Of a stretch of DNA of 49,031 nt, positions 24,861 to 33,982 are shown piece by piece (positions within the stretch are counted from its first letter, which is position 1; every line of letters begins with the position of its first letter). The DNA lies in NCBI GenBank assembly GCA_947628675.1, contig CANRAR010000008.1, forward strand, positions 1 through 49,031, given 5' to 3'. The translations under genes and the position numbers were made by a program. Under the pieces are notes generated by a model. The model ran no database searches. It was not told the origin of the DNA and saw only the letters and a list, made by a program, of their open reading frames with translations. The DNA is from an uncultured Clostridia bacterium (GTDB lineage: Bacteria > Bacillota > Clostridia > Christensenellales > Borkfalkiaceae).

Positions 24861-26117
24861 ATGGGAATGACCATGACGCAAAAAATTCTCGCCGCCCACG
24901 CGGGACTTCCCTTTGTGGAGGCGGGACAACTCATCGAGGCCGAGTTAGACCTCGCGCTCGCCAACGACATCACGGCTCCTGTCGCCGTGGGCGAGGTGGA
25001 AAAGGCGGGTGGGTGCGTGAAGTGCCGCGAGAAGATCGCGCTCGTGATGGATCACTTCACCCCCAACAAGGATATTAAAGCGGCGGAGCAGGTCAAACGC
25101 ACCCGCGACTTTGCCGAAAAAGAGGGCATCGTCCACTTCTACGACGTGGGCGAGATGGGCATCGAACACGCCCTCCTGCCCGAGAAGGGGCTCGTGGGCG
25201 CGGGCGACTGCGTCATCGGCGCGGACAGCCACACCTGCACCTACGGCGCGCTCGGGGCGTTCTCCACGGGCGTGGGCTCCACCGACCTCGCCGCCGCCAT
25301 GCTCACGCAGAAGTGCTGGTTCAAGGTGCCCGCCGCCATCAAGATAGTGCTTACGGGCGCCCTTCCCAAGTATGTGACGGGGAAGGATCTCATTCTGCAC
25401 ATCATCGGGCGCATCGGCGTGGACGGCGCGCTCTACAAGAGCATGGAATTTACGGGTGACGGCGTTGCTTCTCTTTCGATAGACGACCGCTTCACCGTGT
25501 GCAATATGGCCATTGAGGCGGGCGCGAAAAACGGCATCTTCCCCGCGGACGAGACCGCCCTCGCCTACATGAAGGGACGGTTCTTGCGCGAGCCGAAAAT
25601 TTACAAGGCAGACGCGGATGCCGACTACGAGAGCACGATAGAAATTGATCTCTCCGCGTTGAAGCCCACCGTCTCCTTCCCCCATCTGCCCGAAAACACC
25701 AAAACGCTGTGGGAAAACATCCCCATTCAGCAGGTCGTCATCGGCTCGTGCACCAACGGGCGCATCTCCGACCTTCGGCAGGCGGCGGAAATTTTGCAGG
25801 GCAGAAAGGTACATAAGGGCGTACGGTGCATCGTCATTCCCGCCACGCAGGACGTCTATTTACAGGCGATGCGGGAAGGTCTATTGGAAACGTTTATTCG
25901 GGCGGGCGCGGTCGTCTCCACCCCCACCTGCGGCCCCTGCCTCGGCGGGCATATGGGCATCTTGGCGGCGGGAGAAAAATGCGTTTCCACCACCAACCGC
26001 AACTTTGTGGGACGCATGGGGCACGTGACGAGCGAAATTTACCTCGCCTCGCCATACACGGCGGCGGCAAGCGCGGTTTTAGGCCGCCTTGCGACCGCGG
26101 AGGAGGTACTTTCATGA
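24861..26117 (+). CDS. leuC: 3-isopropylmalate dehydratase, large subunit
   Basis: A 418-residue aconitase-family subunit carrying the 4Fe-4S cluster; with LeuD it isomerises 2- to 3-isopropylmalate. Cluster cysteines are in IGSCTNGR and [24 protein letters not shown] is the family's substrate region. The size is that of the shorter archaeal/Clostridial type. Three nearby ATGs are possible; 24861 is preferred because GGAG lies seven bases upstream, whereas the ATG at 24855 is almost touching it. The 3' end overlaps leuD by four bases. Confidence 0.96.
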   Translation: MGMTMTQKILAAHAGLPFVEAGQLIEAELDLALANDITAPVAVGEVEKAGGCVKCREKIALVMDHFTPNKDIKAAEQVKRTRDFAEKEGIVHFYDVGEMGIEHALLPEKGLVGAGDCVIGADSHTCTYGALGAFSTGVGSTDLAAAMLTQKCWFKVPAAIKIVLTGALPKYVTGKDLILHIIGRIGVDGALYKSMEFTGDGVASLSIDDRFTVCNMAIEAGAKNGIFPADETALAYMKGRFLREPKIYKADADADYESTIEIDLSALKPTVSFPHLPENTKTLWENIPIQQVVIGSCTNGRISDLRQAAEILQGRKVHKGVRCIVIPATQDVYLQAMREGLLETFIRAGAVVSTPTCGPCLGGHMGILAAGEKCVSTTNRNFVGRMGHVTSEIYLASPYTAAASAVLGRLATAEEVLS

Positions 26118-26593
26118 CCGTAAAGGGAACTGTTCATAAATTCGGCAACGACGTGGATACCGACGTCATCATTCCCGCTCGCTACCTCAACACGAGCGTA
26201 GAGAAGGAACTCGCCGCGCACTGCATGGAGGACATCGACCCCGACTTTATCCATAAGGTAAAGGCGGGCGACATCATCGTTGCGGGGGACAACTTCGGCT
26301 GCGGCTCCTCGCGTGAGCACGCCCCCATTGCCATCAAGGCGAGCGGCGTCTCGCTCGTCATCGCCAATACCTTTGCGCGCATCTTCTACCGCAACGCCAT
26401 CAACATCGGGCTGCCCATTCTGGAATGCCCCGAGGCGGCGCGGGAGATCAAAGCGGGAGACGTCGTCTCCTGTGACCTTGCAAAGGGCGTCATCTCGGAC
26501 GAGACGACGGGCAAAACGTACTCCGCCCAGCCCTTCCCGCCCTTCATCCAGCGCATCATCGACGCGGGCGGGCTTCTGAAATCGCTCAAATAA
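26114..26593 (+). CDS. leuD: 3-isopropylmalate dehydratase, small subunit
   Basis: A 159-residue swivelling-domain partner of Leu[17 protein letters not shown] at the N-terminus, [15 protein letters not shown] (about 60-74) and [16 protein letters not shown] are the diagnostic motifs. The start ATG overlaps the leuC stop (ATGA), with AGGAGG upstream inside leuC. A longer in-frame opening upstream is shadow. Confidence 0.96.
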   Translation: MTVKGTVHKFGNDVDTDVIIPARYLNTSVEKELAAHCMEDIDPDFIHKVKAGDIIVAGDNFGCGSSREHAPIAIKASGVSLVIANTFARIFYRNAINIGLPILECPEAAREIKAGDVVSCDLAKGVISDETTGKTYSAQPFPPFIQRIIDAGGLLKSLK

Positions 26594-26602
26594 GGAGAGA
26601 CC

Positions 26603-27688
26603 ATGCATAGACACATCGCAGTTTTGGCGGGCGACGGCATCGGGCCCGAAATTACGGGCGGCGCCATTTTCGTCCTCGAAGCCGTAGCGAAGAAATACAG
26701 CCACGAATTTTCCTTTGAACACCTCCTCATCGGCGGGTGCGCCTACGACGAATGCGGCGAGCCCCTCCCCGCGCACACGGTGGAGCGGTGCCTGAAATCG
26801 GACAGTGTTCTGCTCGGTGCCGTCGGCGGGGCGGCGGATTGCGCGTGGAACAAACTTCCGCCCGAAAAGCGCCCCGAGGCGGGGCTGCTCGGCATCCGCA
26901 AGGCGATGGGGCTGTACTCCAACATCCGCCCCGCAAAGTTGTGGAAGGCGCTCGCGGACGCCTCCCCCCTCAAAAAAGCGCTCGTGGAAAACGGCGTGGA
27001 AATTATCATCGTGCGGGAACTGACGGGCGGCATCTACTTCGGCGAGCGCGGCACGTGCACCGACGCACAGATGGGCGAGACCGCATGGGACACCGAAAAG
27101 TACTCCGTATGCGAGATCGAGCGCATCACCCGCATTGCCTGTGAACTCGCGCGAAAACGCTCCAAAAAGGTCATCTCCGTGGATAAGGCCAATGTTCTCG
27201 CCACTTCCCGCCTGTGGAGAAGGACGGCTCACGCCTACGCCGAAAAATACTATCCCGACGTTACCATCGAGGATATGCTCGTGGATAACGCCGCGATGCA
27301 AATTGTAAAGAACCCCGCGCAGTTCGACGTGGTACTCACCTCCAATATGTTCGGCGACATCTTGGCGGACGAGGCAGCGCAGGTGACGGGCTCCATCGGG
27401 ATGCTCGCCTCCTCCTCTTTGGGCGACGGCACCCGCGGGCTGTACGAGCCCATCCACGGCTCCGCGCCCGACATCGCGGGCAAGGACATCGCCAACCCCA
27501 TTGCCACCATTCTCTCCGCCGCCATGATGCTGCGCGACTCGTTCGGGCTCACCGAGGAGTGCGCCGCCGTGGAGCGCGCCGTGGAGAAGACGCTCGCCGA
27601 GGGCTACCGCACGGCGGACATCTTCACGGAAGGCATGAAGAAGGTGGGCTGCCGCGAGATGGCGCGGCTCATCGCGGAGCGCATATGA
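26603..27688 (+). CDS. leuB: 3-isopropylmalate dehydrogenase
   Basis: A 361-residue NAD-dependent oxidative decarboxylase giving 2-oxoisocaproate, the leucine precursor. AGDGIGPE (residues 9-16), RELTGGIYFGERG, KANVLATSRLWR, the metal-binding DNAAMQI and FGDILADEAA, and GLYEPIHGSAPDIAGK are all present. AGGAGA precedes the ATG nine bases after leuD. The last four bases overlap the next gene. Confidence 0.96.
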   Translation: MHRHIAVLAGDGIGPEITGGAIFVLEAVAKKYSHEFSFEHLLIGGCAYDECGEPLPAHTVERCLKSDSVLLGAVGGAADCAWNKLPPEKRPEAGLLGIRKAMGLYSNIRPAKLWKALADASPLKKALVENGVEIIIVRELTGGIYFGERGTCTDAQMGETAWDTEKYSVCEIERITRIACELARKRSKKVISVDKANVLATSRLWRRTAHAYAEKYYPDVTIEDMLVDNAAMQIVKNPAQFDVVLTSNMFGDILADEAAQVTGSIGMLASSSLGDGTRGLYEPIHGSAPDIAGKDIANPIATILSAAMMLRDSFGLTEECAAVERAVEKTLAEGYRTADIFTEGMKKVGCREMARLIAERI

Positions 27689-28353
27689 TTGCGGAAAACG
27701 TAAAAACTCTCCTCAATGAACTTGCCGCGGGCAATGGCTTCGGGGAGAAGGTCACCCTCGTCGCCGCTACCAAGACGCGGACGCCCGAGGAGATCAACGA
27801 GGCGATTTCGGCGGGCATTTCCGACATCGGCGAGAACAAGGTACAGGAATTCCGCGACAAATACGACCTCGTACACGGCGCAAACCGCCACTTTATCGGG
27901 CACTTGCAGACCAATAAAATTAAATACCTCGTGGGAAAGACGCACCTCATCCACTCGGTGGACCGCGACGAACTCGCCGCGGAACTTGCGCGGCGCTGTG
28001 AGATTTCGGGCGTCACGCAGGATATTCTCATTCAGATCAACATCGGCTGTGAGGACTCGAAGGGCGGCTATCCCCTCGAAGAGGGCTACGCGGCATACAA
28101 AAAAATCGCCACCATGGAGGGGCTAAAAGTGCGCGGCTTTATGGCGATGCTCCCCCTCTCGGACGATTTCGCCCTCCTCGCTTCCCTGTGCGACAGGATG
28201 CGCGCCCTCTTTGAAAAGGCGCGGGACGGGGATGAAAACATCGCCCATCTCTCCATGGGCATGAGCGGCGATTGGCGGCTCTGCCTCGAGCACGGCTCCA
28301 ACATGATCCGCCTCGGCACGGCGATTTTCGGCGCGCGCGACTATTCCAAATAA
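27685..28353 (+). CDS. yggS: YggS-type PLP homeostasis protein
   Basis: A 222-residue single-domain PLP-binding barrel of the YggS/PLPHP family, which buffers pyridoxal phosphate and affects amino acid pools rather than catalysing a known reaction. The PLP lysine is in LVAATKTRTPEEI (near residue 29); IGENKVQEF, HFIGHLQTNKIKYL and LSMGMSGDW are family motifs. The start overlaps leuB by four bases (ATGA). Placement at the end of a branched-chain operon fits reports that loss of this family disturbs valine/isoleucine metabolism (established for E. coli). Confidence 0.93.
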   Translation: MIAENVKTLLNELAAGNGFGEKVTLVAATKTRTPEEINEAISAGISDIGENKVQEFRDKYDLVHGANRHFIGHLQTNKIKYLVGKTHLIHSVDRDELAAELARRCEISGVTQDILIQINIGCEDSKGGYPLEEGYAAYKKIATMEGLKVRGFMAMLPLSDDFALLASLCDRMRALFEKARDGDENIAHLSMGMSGDWRLCLEHGSNMIRLGTAIFGARDYSK

Positions 28354-28383
28354 AAATCCGCATACTTCTTTCGGGAGAACATC

Positions 28384-29232
28384 ATGCCTTCGAGCATCAC
28401 ACACGAACTTATAGCAGAAGCGGCCAAGCAAAAACTGCCGCAAACGTTACAGGAGGAGGTAGACCTCGCGCCCGACTATTTTTACCTCGGCGCGCAGGGG
28501 CCCGACCTCTTTTTCTTCTACAAGCCGACGGGCAAAAAAGAATACAATTGGGGCAAGACGCTGCATAGAAAGCAACTCTACGAGTGGTACTGTGCCCTTC
28601 TCGAGGGGCTCAAAACGCGCGAAGGCGAAGAACTTAATAAGTGCCGCGCATACGCCCTCGGGTTTTGCACCCATTTGGAGGCCGACGTCGCCTTCCACCC
28701 CTTTGTGTACACCTATTTGGAGGAGACGGGCGCGCCCAAGCGCTTCCACCAGCAGATGGAGAACGATTGGGACGCAGTCTTTTTGAAGGCGGTACGCGGC
28801 GAGAGCGCGTACGGCTACCAATTCCCCTTCGACTGCAAGAAGATCGCGCACGAGGGGGTGCTCTTCCCCTACCTCCGCGACGCCGCCGAAGCCCTTGGCC
28901 GCCGCCCCGTGACAAAGGGCGCATTCAATCGCGGCCTGCGCTTTTTTATGTGGTTCCAGCACCACTTCCACAAAAGGCACTTCCGCTACTTGAAGCCCTT
29001 CGTGCCAAAACTTTACCTGCGCGATGAGTGCGACCCCTCCGAACTCGGCGGCGAAGAGTTTTTTGCGCGCTCGGGTGGAAAGGCGCACACGGCGCAGGGG
29101 CTCTTCGCGCTTGCCGCAGACAACGCGGCCGCCCTCATGGAGACTTTCGCTTCCGCCCTCGAAACGGGCACACCGCTCTCCCGCGAACAGTTCGGGCGGC
29201 ACCTTCTGACGGGCGAACCCATGGAACAATAA
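28384..29232 (+). CDS. zinc-dependent phospholipase C-like protein
   Basis: A 282-residue protein resembling the zinc-dependent phospholipase C (Zn_dep_PLPC) fold: SSITHELIAE at the N-terminus, YLGAQGPDLFFF (about 34-45), GFCTHLEADVAFHPF (about 93-107) with a His-rich metal site, and HFHKRHF. No signal peptide is visible, so it is probably cytoplasmic and not a secreted toxin; members of this type are common and uncharacterised in Clostridia. It follows yggS by 30 bases with GGGAG ahead of the ATG, and ends at a terminator, so it is the last gene of the operon. Confidence 0.8.
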   Translation: MPSSITHELIAEAAKQKLPQTLQEEVDLAPDYFYLGAQGPDLFFFYKPTGKKEYNWGKTLHRKQLYEWYCALLEGLKTREGEELNKCRAYALGFCTHLEADVAFHPFVYTYLEETGAPKRFHQQMENDWDAVFLKAVRGESAYGYQFPFDCKKIAHEGVLFPYLRDAAEALGRRPVTKGAFNRGLRFFMWFQHHFHKRHFRYLKPFVPKLYLRDECDPSELGGEEFFARSGGKAHTAQGLFALAADNAAALMETFASALETGTPLSREQFGRHLLTGEPMEQ

Positions 29233-29241
29233 AGTAAACGC

Positions 29242-29271
29242 AAACGCTTCCCACTACCGGGAAGCGTTTTT
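29242..29271 (+). terminator. terminator of the ilv-leu operon
   Basis: AAACGCTTCCC, loop ACTACC, GGGAAGCGTTT, then TT: an 11-bp stem ten bases past the last stop codon. Confidence 0.9.
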
Positions 29272-29320
29272 CGTCGAACATGAAAATAACGGCCTTACAT
29301 AAATTTCATAGGTCGCCCCG

Positions 29321-30733
29321 TCATAGGCGCAGTTGGATTTTGATATTCCCCAATTCCGACGGCTCCAATTTCGCCATACCTGCCGCATATTGGCGCGACT
29401 CTCCCAAAAACGTCTCCGAACTGATTTTCGTCAGCGCCCGAAAAACTTCGCCCTGCGAGATAGCGCCCTGCTCCATTGCGAATAGTAAAACTTGCTTGGG
29501 GTAGAGCATGAGAAAATTGTTGGTGGCGATCATATCGCTCTTGTTCCAAATAAAGCGGAAGAAACTGCCTCCGTTATTCCTTGCAATGTAGGTGCAATAG
29601 AACGGCGCGGGCGCGCGGCATTCCTGTTTGTACCAAATTTTTCTCTTTTTGACCAAATATCTTTCCCGCACCCCCAAATCTTCGCCGTACAATAGGTAGG
29701 AATACAGGTTCGGATATTTGATTTTTATTTCCGGGAGCGGTAAGTTTGTATCCAACACAAATCTCTTGTTTTTGATGACGGGAAACCCGTCGGCGCCGTT
29801 TTCTATGACCGTTTGATCCAAGTCGCGCCGATTCGCCAAAATGGGCGTGAAGCATTCGATGGGCAACCCGCGTTTTTCGATTTCTTCCCGCGTCAGAATA
29901 AAGTATCGGTTATCCCCCGTTGCGATGCCGCGCTTAATGGAAAAATAATCGGACAGCGTACAAGCATCTTCCCCCGAGGAAGAATTATCCATAAATATTT
30001 TCGTCCATTTCGAGCGATCGTCCAACGCTTCGGACGGCACCGTTTTGCTTATCTCAGGTGCGCCCATACGGTTTCCGTACGTAAACAGAACGTCCTCCCG
30101 CGCATCGGGGTTCCTCTTGCGATATACGACAACGCAGGAGGAGACGGTCGCCCCGGGGAACAACGAACTGCTTTGCGTATTATACAAATGCACTTGCAGG
30201 AGTTGTACGCGGTGCGTAAAATAAAATTTGAGCGCCTGTCCGTAGTTCACATCCAAAATTTCGGCGGGAAGGAGCCAAACGGCGATGCCGTCCTCTTTCA
30301 GCCATCGGTCAGCCAACAGGATAAAATAACAGTGCAGCCCCGCATAGCGATCGAGCGATATGCCGAGTTCCTCCCGAATGCGGAGTGCCATTCGCTCCTT
30401 TTCCTCTGCTGGGATCAAATGGTGGCGCGTATAGGGCGGATTGGTCAGGATCAGGTCATACTGCTCGGGGATCATCCTCGTAAAATCGCCATGGAGGACG
30501 TCCGCAGACGGGCATTCGGAGAGGAGGGAGCCATCGAGTTCCACGCCGCAAAACTTGGAATAATGAACGTCGGCAACTTTGAGCGCATCCAAAAAAGCGC
30601 CCTTCCCAAATGCCGGCTCGAGAATGGAGATCGCGCCGTCTTTATATCGGGTACGCGTCGCTTGCACAATATCTTTTGCAAGATCGGGGGGCGTAAAGTA
30701 TTGCCCCAACAGTTTTTCTTTGCGAACGGTCAT
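29321..30733 (-). CDS. N6-adenine DNA methyltransferase of a XamI-type system
   Basis: A 470-residue gamma-type N6-adenine methyltransferase. LGQYFTPPDLAKDIV at the N-terminus, SAM motif LEPAFGKGAFLDAL (38-51), catalytic NPPY (98-101), then a long target-recognition region. It should protect the site cut by the enzyme encoded next door. The in-frame opening continues 15 codons upstream into the endonuclease gene, but the ATG at 30733 overlaps the endonuclease stop by four bases (ATGA) and gives the family N-terminus. The gene is A/T-richer than its neighbours, consistent with lateral transfer. Confidence 0.9.
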   Translation of the reverse strand: MTVRKEKLLGQYFTPPDLAKDIVQATRTRYKDGAISILEPAFGKGAFLDALKVADVHYSKFCGVELDGSLLSECPSADVLHGDFTRMIPEQYDLILTNPPYTRHHLIPAEEKERMALRIREELGISLDRYAGLHCYFILLADRWLKEDGIAVWLLPAEILDVNYGQALKFYFTHRVQLLQVHLYNTQSSSLFPGATVSSCVVVYRKRNPDAREDVLFTYGNRMGAPEISKTVPSEALDDRSKWTKIFMDNSSSGEDACTLSDYFSIKRGIATGDNRYFILTREEIEKRGLPIECFTPILANRRDLDQTVIENGADGFPVIKNKRFVLDTNLPLPEIKIKYPNLYSYLLYGEDLGVRERYLVKKRKIWYKQECRAPAPFYCTYIARNNGGSFFRFIWNKSDMIATNNFLMLYPKQVLLFAMEQGAISQGEVFRALTKISSETFLGESRQYAAGMAKLEPSELGNIKIQLRL

Positions 30734-31698
30734 ATCCCCAACAACTCCAAATCGCCGATCCTGTGCTCCCAGACCCAATCGATGCCCTCTGCGGCTTCAT
30801 ATCCCAAATATCCCGAATCGAAATATCCGCACAGGAAAAGATACAGCGTACAATCTTTCCCAAAGGTATTTCTGAGTTGTGCGGCTTTTATGGCCTCTTC
30901 CTTCCTGCGCTTGTTGGTATTGGTGAAATCCCCCGCCGACTTGCATTCGATAAAAACGGGCGTCGCCGCTTGGGGCGCATTCTTCCTCTTTATGACGACG
31001 TCAACGGGAATGTTTACCGTATCCCCAATGGGCGCATCCGTCAGATTCGCTTTCACGTTGAAGCGGAAGGTGAACGTACCCTGCGCCATCTTCTCGATGG
31101 AGATATGCCTGTCCGCCACTTTTTGATAGCCCTTTTGCGACAAAAATTCCTCTATCCGCGCCAATTGGCGTTGTTCTTGGGCGTTTCGGATGATGGGGTT
31201 CGCCATGGCGCCGCACAGTCTGTCGGCAACAACGGACGACGCGCGGAACAACTCCTTTTCCGTCGGGGCGCTTCCGTTTCGGAGCCACGGGAAAATATCG
31301 AAATCGATCAACTTTTGAATGACGGCGGCAATGGCCTCTAAATTGGCATAGACGGCCGCCTTTTTCATCTTGGGCGGACAGCCGCCCGTCTCTTCAACGG
31401 TACTCAAAAAGGATCTGTTCAAATGTCCCAGCCCCGTAAGCCTGTCGCGCGCCAAGGGCGGGATCGTGCACATCCGCAAAATGGCGATCGCCTCGGGATT
31501 TTGCAATAATTTTTGCGGGGTGATCTCCGTTAAGTCGTTCAATTCCTCCAGAGATTCGAGCACAGCCTTTGCCGTATGCGCCCGCGTATCACGATATGCT
31601 TTCGGCGCGAAATTGATAAACCATTCGTTATAAAAATCGACGGAGACCTCGATATCCTTTTTCCATTGTAAAACTTTATCGGCATTGATCATGTTCAA
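30730..31698 (-). CDS. XamI-like type II restriction endonuclease
   Basis: A 322-residue protein that I match to the XamI restriction enzyme family; XamI itself recognises GTCGAC. The likely PD-(D/E)xK site is PVDVVIKRKN (Asp 233) followed by FIECKSAGD (Glu 251, Lys 253). Start: TTG at 31698 has GAGG at six bases; the ATG two codons later is possible but with poor spacing. Translation is coupled to the methyltransferase. The specificity is an inference from family resemblance. Endonuclease upstream of its methyltransferase on one transcript, with no C-protein gene, is unusual and would need delayed endonuclease activity. Confidence 0.8.
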   Translation of the reverse strand: MNMINADKVLQWKKDIEVSVDFYNEWFINFAPKAYRDTRAHTAKAVLESLEELNDLTEITPQKLLQNPEAIAILRMCTIPPLARDRLTGLGHLNRSFLSTVEETGGCPPKMKKAAVYANLEAIAAVIQKLIDFDIFPWLRNGSAPTEKELFRASSVVADRLCGAMANPIIRNAQEQRQLARIEEFLSQKGYQKVADRHISIEKMAQGTFTFRFNVKANLTDAPIGDTVNIPVDVVIKRKNAPQAATPVFIECKSAGDFTNTNKRRKEEAIKAAQLRNTFGKDCTLYLFLCGYFDSGYLGYEAAEGIDWVWEHRIGDLELLGI

Positions 31699-31740
31699 CT
31701 TGATCCTCTTTCGGAATATGGGGAGCGTATGCGCGTTCGC

Positions 31741-31755
31741 CGTGAAAATATCACG
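31741..31755. promoter_or_regulatory. palindrome at the restriction-modification start site
   Basis: CGTGA-AAATA-TCACG, a perfect 5-5-5 inverted repeat covering the predicted transcription start (about 31752). A possible operator for the methyltransferase or a host regulator. Confidence 0.45.
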
Positions 31756-31758
31756 ATG

Positions 31759-31787
31759 ATTCTATCTTTTTTCTTAATAAATGTCAA
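31759..31787 (-). promoter_or_regulatory. restriction-modification promoter
   Basis: Minus strand TTGACA (31782-31787), 17 bases, TAGAAT (31759-31764), about 60 bases before the endonuclease start. Confidence 0.85.
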
Positions 31788-31804
31788 GAACGGGGGAAAA
31801 TGCC

Positions 31805-32401
31805 CTATCGGGAAGCGTTTTTGGAATAGATACAGCCGCAGTAGTTTTGGCGGTACAAGTTGTACTCGCGGGAGAGTTCCACCGAGCGCAGGTACCCGCC
31901 CCGCTTCTTGAAATCGGTGGGAAGGTACAAAACGCCCACCTCCTCTTGGAGCCGAGATCCGATCTCGTTGATGCGTCTTGCGTCCTTCAACGGGGAGAGG
32001 GTCAAAGTCGTAGCAAAGTAGTCGTACCCGCGCGCCTTAGCCTCCTTTGCCGTGCGGGAAAGGCGGAGTTCAAAGCACCGTGTGCACCGCGCGCCGCCCT
32101 CCTTCTCGCCCTCGTAGCCGCGGGCAATGGCGGCAAATTCCTCGGGCGCATAGTCGCAGTCGAGAAAATCGGCGAGCCCCGTCTCCTCTAAAAAGCGCAT
32201 CTGCTCCCCCTTGCGGCGGAGATACTCCTCCTCGCTGTCGAGATTGGGGTTGTAGTAAAAGACGGTGGTCTTGATCTTCGGCGCGACCTCTTCGAGGCAG
32301 TACGAAGAGCACGGCGCACAGCAACTGTGGAGAAGCAGTCTCTTCCCCGCGGCGCTCTCCAATATCTCCTGCATCACCCTGTCGTAATTGACCGCATTCA
32401 T
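31805..32401 (-). CDS. queH: epoxyqueuosine reductase QueH
   Basis: A 198-residue Fe-S protein of the QueH (DUF208) family, which reduces epoxyqueuosine in tRNA to queuosine and replaces QueG in many bacteria. Cluster motifs: LLLHSCCAPCSSY (about 22-34), ARCTRCFELRLSRTA (about 105-119) and the terminal RQNYCGCIYSK; TLTLSPLKDARRINEIG is the conserved substrate stretch. The start at MNAVNYDR is the family start; the upstream 16 codons are promoter sequence. No Shine-Dalgarno: the -10 box ends six bases before the ATG. Confidence 0.94.
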   Translation of the reverse strand: MNAVNYDRVMQEILESAAGKRLLLHSCCAPCSSYCLEEVAPKIKTTVFYYNPNLDSEEEYLRRKGEQMRFLEETGLADFLDCDYAPEEFAAIARGYEGEKEGGARCTRCFELRLSRTAKEAKARGYDYFATTLTLSPLKDARRINEIGSRLQEEVGVLYLPTDFKKRGGYLRSVELSREYNLYRQNYCGCIYSKNASR

Positions 32402-32407
32402 ACGCAA

Positions 32408-32436
32408 ACTATAACACGCCCCGCCCGAAAAGTCAA
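32408..32436 (-). promoter_or_regulatory. queH promoter, leaderless type, inside a palindrome
   Basis: Minus strand TTGACT (32431-32436), 17 bases, TATAGT (32408-32413), six bases, ATG. The -35 sits in the 8-base loop of a perfect 10-bp inverted repeat (32419-32428 with 32437-32446, CCCCGCCCGA/TCGGGCGGGG), so spacer and -35 together could form a cruciform or bind a dimeric regulator. Confidence 0.8.
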
Positions 32437-32462
32437 TCGGGCGGGGCAAAGTCCTGCAAATT

Positions 32463-33032
32463 TTATGCTTTTCCTTCGATCATCTTCAAAAAATATGCGT
32501 GAACGCGCAGGTCGTCCGTGAGTTCGGGGTGAAATGCGGTGGCAAGCATATGTCCCTGCCGCGCGGCGACGACCTTTCCGTCCACCGTCCCAAGCGTCTC
32601 CGCCGCCCCGGCCTCTTCGATATACGGCGCGCGGATAAAGACGGCGGGGAATTTGCCGATGCCCTTCAACTCCACACCGGCGCGGAAGGAGCCGAGTTGC
32701 CGCCCGTAGGCATTGCGGCGCACGGCGACGTCCATCGTACCGATATAGACGTTTTCGTCGTTCGTGAGCCGTTTGGCGAGTAGAATGAGCCCCGCGCAGG
32801 TGCCGAACACGGGAAGCCCGCCCTCGATCGCCTCTTTCAGCGGCGTGAGGAGCCCCTCCTCGCGCAACAGTTTCCCCTGCACAGTGGACTCTCCCCCGGG
32901 CAAAATGACTCCGTCGAACGCGTCCGTGAAGTCGGCGCGGCGGCGGATCTCGGTGCACTCCGCGCCCAGCGCGGCAAACGCCCGCTCGTGCTCGATAAAC
33001 GCCCCCTGCAGGGCGAAGATGCCGATTCTCAT
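32463..33032 (-). CDS. pdxT: pyridoxal 5'-phosphate synthase glutaminase subunit
   Basis: A 189-residue class I glutamine amidotransferase that feeds ammonia to Pdx[11 protein letters not shown] (about 41-50), nucleophile in [11 protein letters not shown] (Cys near 79) and the His-x-Glu pair in TAFHPEL (near 167). The start overlaps the pdxS stop by four bases. With pdxS it forms the deoxyxylulose-independent vitamin B6 pathway. Confidence 0.96.
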   Translation of the reverse strand: MRIGIFALQGAFIEHERAFAALGAECTEIRRRADFTDAFDGVILPGGESTVQGKLLREEGLLTPLKEAIEGGLPVFGTCAGLILLAKRLTNDENVYIGTMDVAVRRNAYGRQLGSFRAGVELKGIGKFPAVFIRAPYIEEAGAAETLGTVDGKVVAARQGHMLATAFHPELTDDLRVHAYFLKMIEGKA

Positions 33033-33907
33033 TTCCCGCGTTCCGCCATGAGGAGGGCGATCTCCTGCTCGTTGATGCCCACCATCGCCTCGCCTAAATC
33101 CTCGGAGAGCGTAGCGAGCACGGCGGGGTCGTTGTAATTTGTGACCGCCTGCACGATGGCGCGGGCGCGCTTTGCGGGATTCCCCGACTTGAAGATGCCG
33201 CTCCCGACGAACACGCCCTCCGCGCCGAGTTGCATCATGAGCGCGGCGTCCGCGGGGGTGGCAACGCCCCCTGCCGCAAAGTTGACGACGGGCAATTTCC
33301 CGTTTTCGTGCACAAAAGCGACGAGTTCATAGGGAACGCTCAACTTTTTCGCTTCCTCATAGAGTTCGTCCTCCCGCATGGAGACGATCGCGCGGATCTC
33401 CGCATTCATCATGCGCATATGGCGAACGGCCTGCACGACGTCGCCCGTGCCCGGTTCGCCCTTCGTGCGGATCATGGAAGCCCCCTCCGCAATGCGGCGG
33501 AGTGCCTCGCCGAGATCCCGCGCGCCGCACACAAACGGCACGTCGAACTTGGTCTTATCGACATGATATTTATCGTCGGCGGGCGAGAGCACCTCGCTCT
33601 CGTCGATGTAGTCGATACCGATCGCCTGCAAGATCTGCGCCTCGGCGATGTGCCCTATCCGGCACTTCGCCATGACGGGAATGGAGACCGCATTTTGAAT
33701 TTCCTTGATCATCTTGGGGTCGGACATACGCGCCACCCCGCCCGCCGCGCGAATATCCGCGGGAATGCGCTCCAAGGCCATGACGGCGCAGGCGCCCGCC
33801 TCCTCCGCGATCTTCGCCTGTGCGGGCGTCGTGACATCCATGATGACGCCGCCTTTGAGCATCTGCGCCAAATTTTTATTGAGTTCCCAGCGAGAATTTT
33901 GTTGCAT
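33029..33907 (-). CDS. pdxS: pyridoxal 5'-phosphate synthase lyase subunit
   Basis: A 292-residue (beta/alpha)8 barrel that assembles PLP from ribose 5-phosphate, glyceraldehyde 3-phosphate and ammonia. [36 protein letters not shown] (catalytic Lys), [17 protein letters not shown] and [18 protein letters not shown] are near-invariant. The start is MQQNSRW, preceded by GGGAGG; a TTG-like extension five codons upstream is rejected. A TAAAAT -10 candidate lies at 33933-33938 without a clear -35. Confidence 0.97.
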   Translation of the reverse strand: MQQNSRWELNKNLAQMLKGGVIMDVTTPAQAKIAEEAGACAVMALERIPADIRAAGGVARMSDPKMIKEIQNAVSIPVMAKCRIGHIAEAQILQAIGIDYIDESEVLSPADDKYHVDKTKFDVPFVCGARDLGEALRRIAEGASMIRTKGEPGTGDVVQAVRHMRMMNAEIRAIVSMREDELYEEAKKLSVPYELVAFVHENGKLPVVNFAAGGVATPADAALMMQLGAEGVFVGSGIFKSGNPAKRARAIVQAVTNYNDPAVLATLSEDLGEAMVGINEQEIALLMAERGK

Positions 33908-33982
33908 GGTTTTGCCTCCCAAAATTTCCTCATATTTTAGCCTCTCCCGACGGGGAGGGAAACAAATTTCAATATATTTAAT

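Noticed and set aside
23792-24973. 393-codon open frame antisense to ilvD
   Set aside because: Shadow of ilvD; no independent promoter or ribosome binding site.
26039-27457. 472-codon open frame antisense to leuD and leuB
   Set aside because: Shadow of two coupled leucine genes; no motif of its own.
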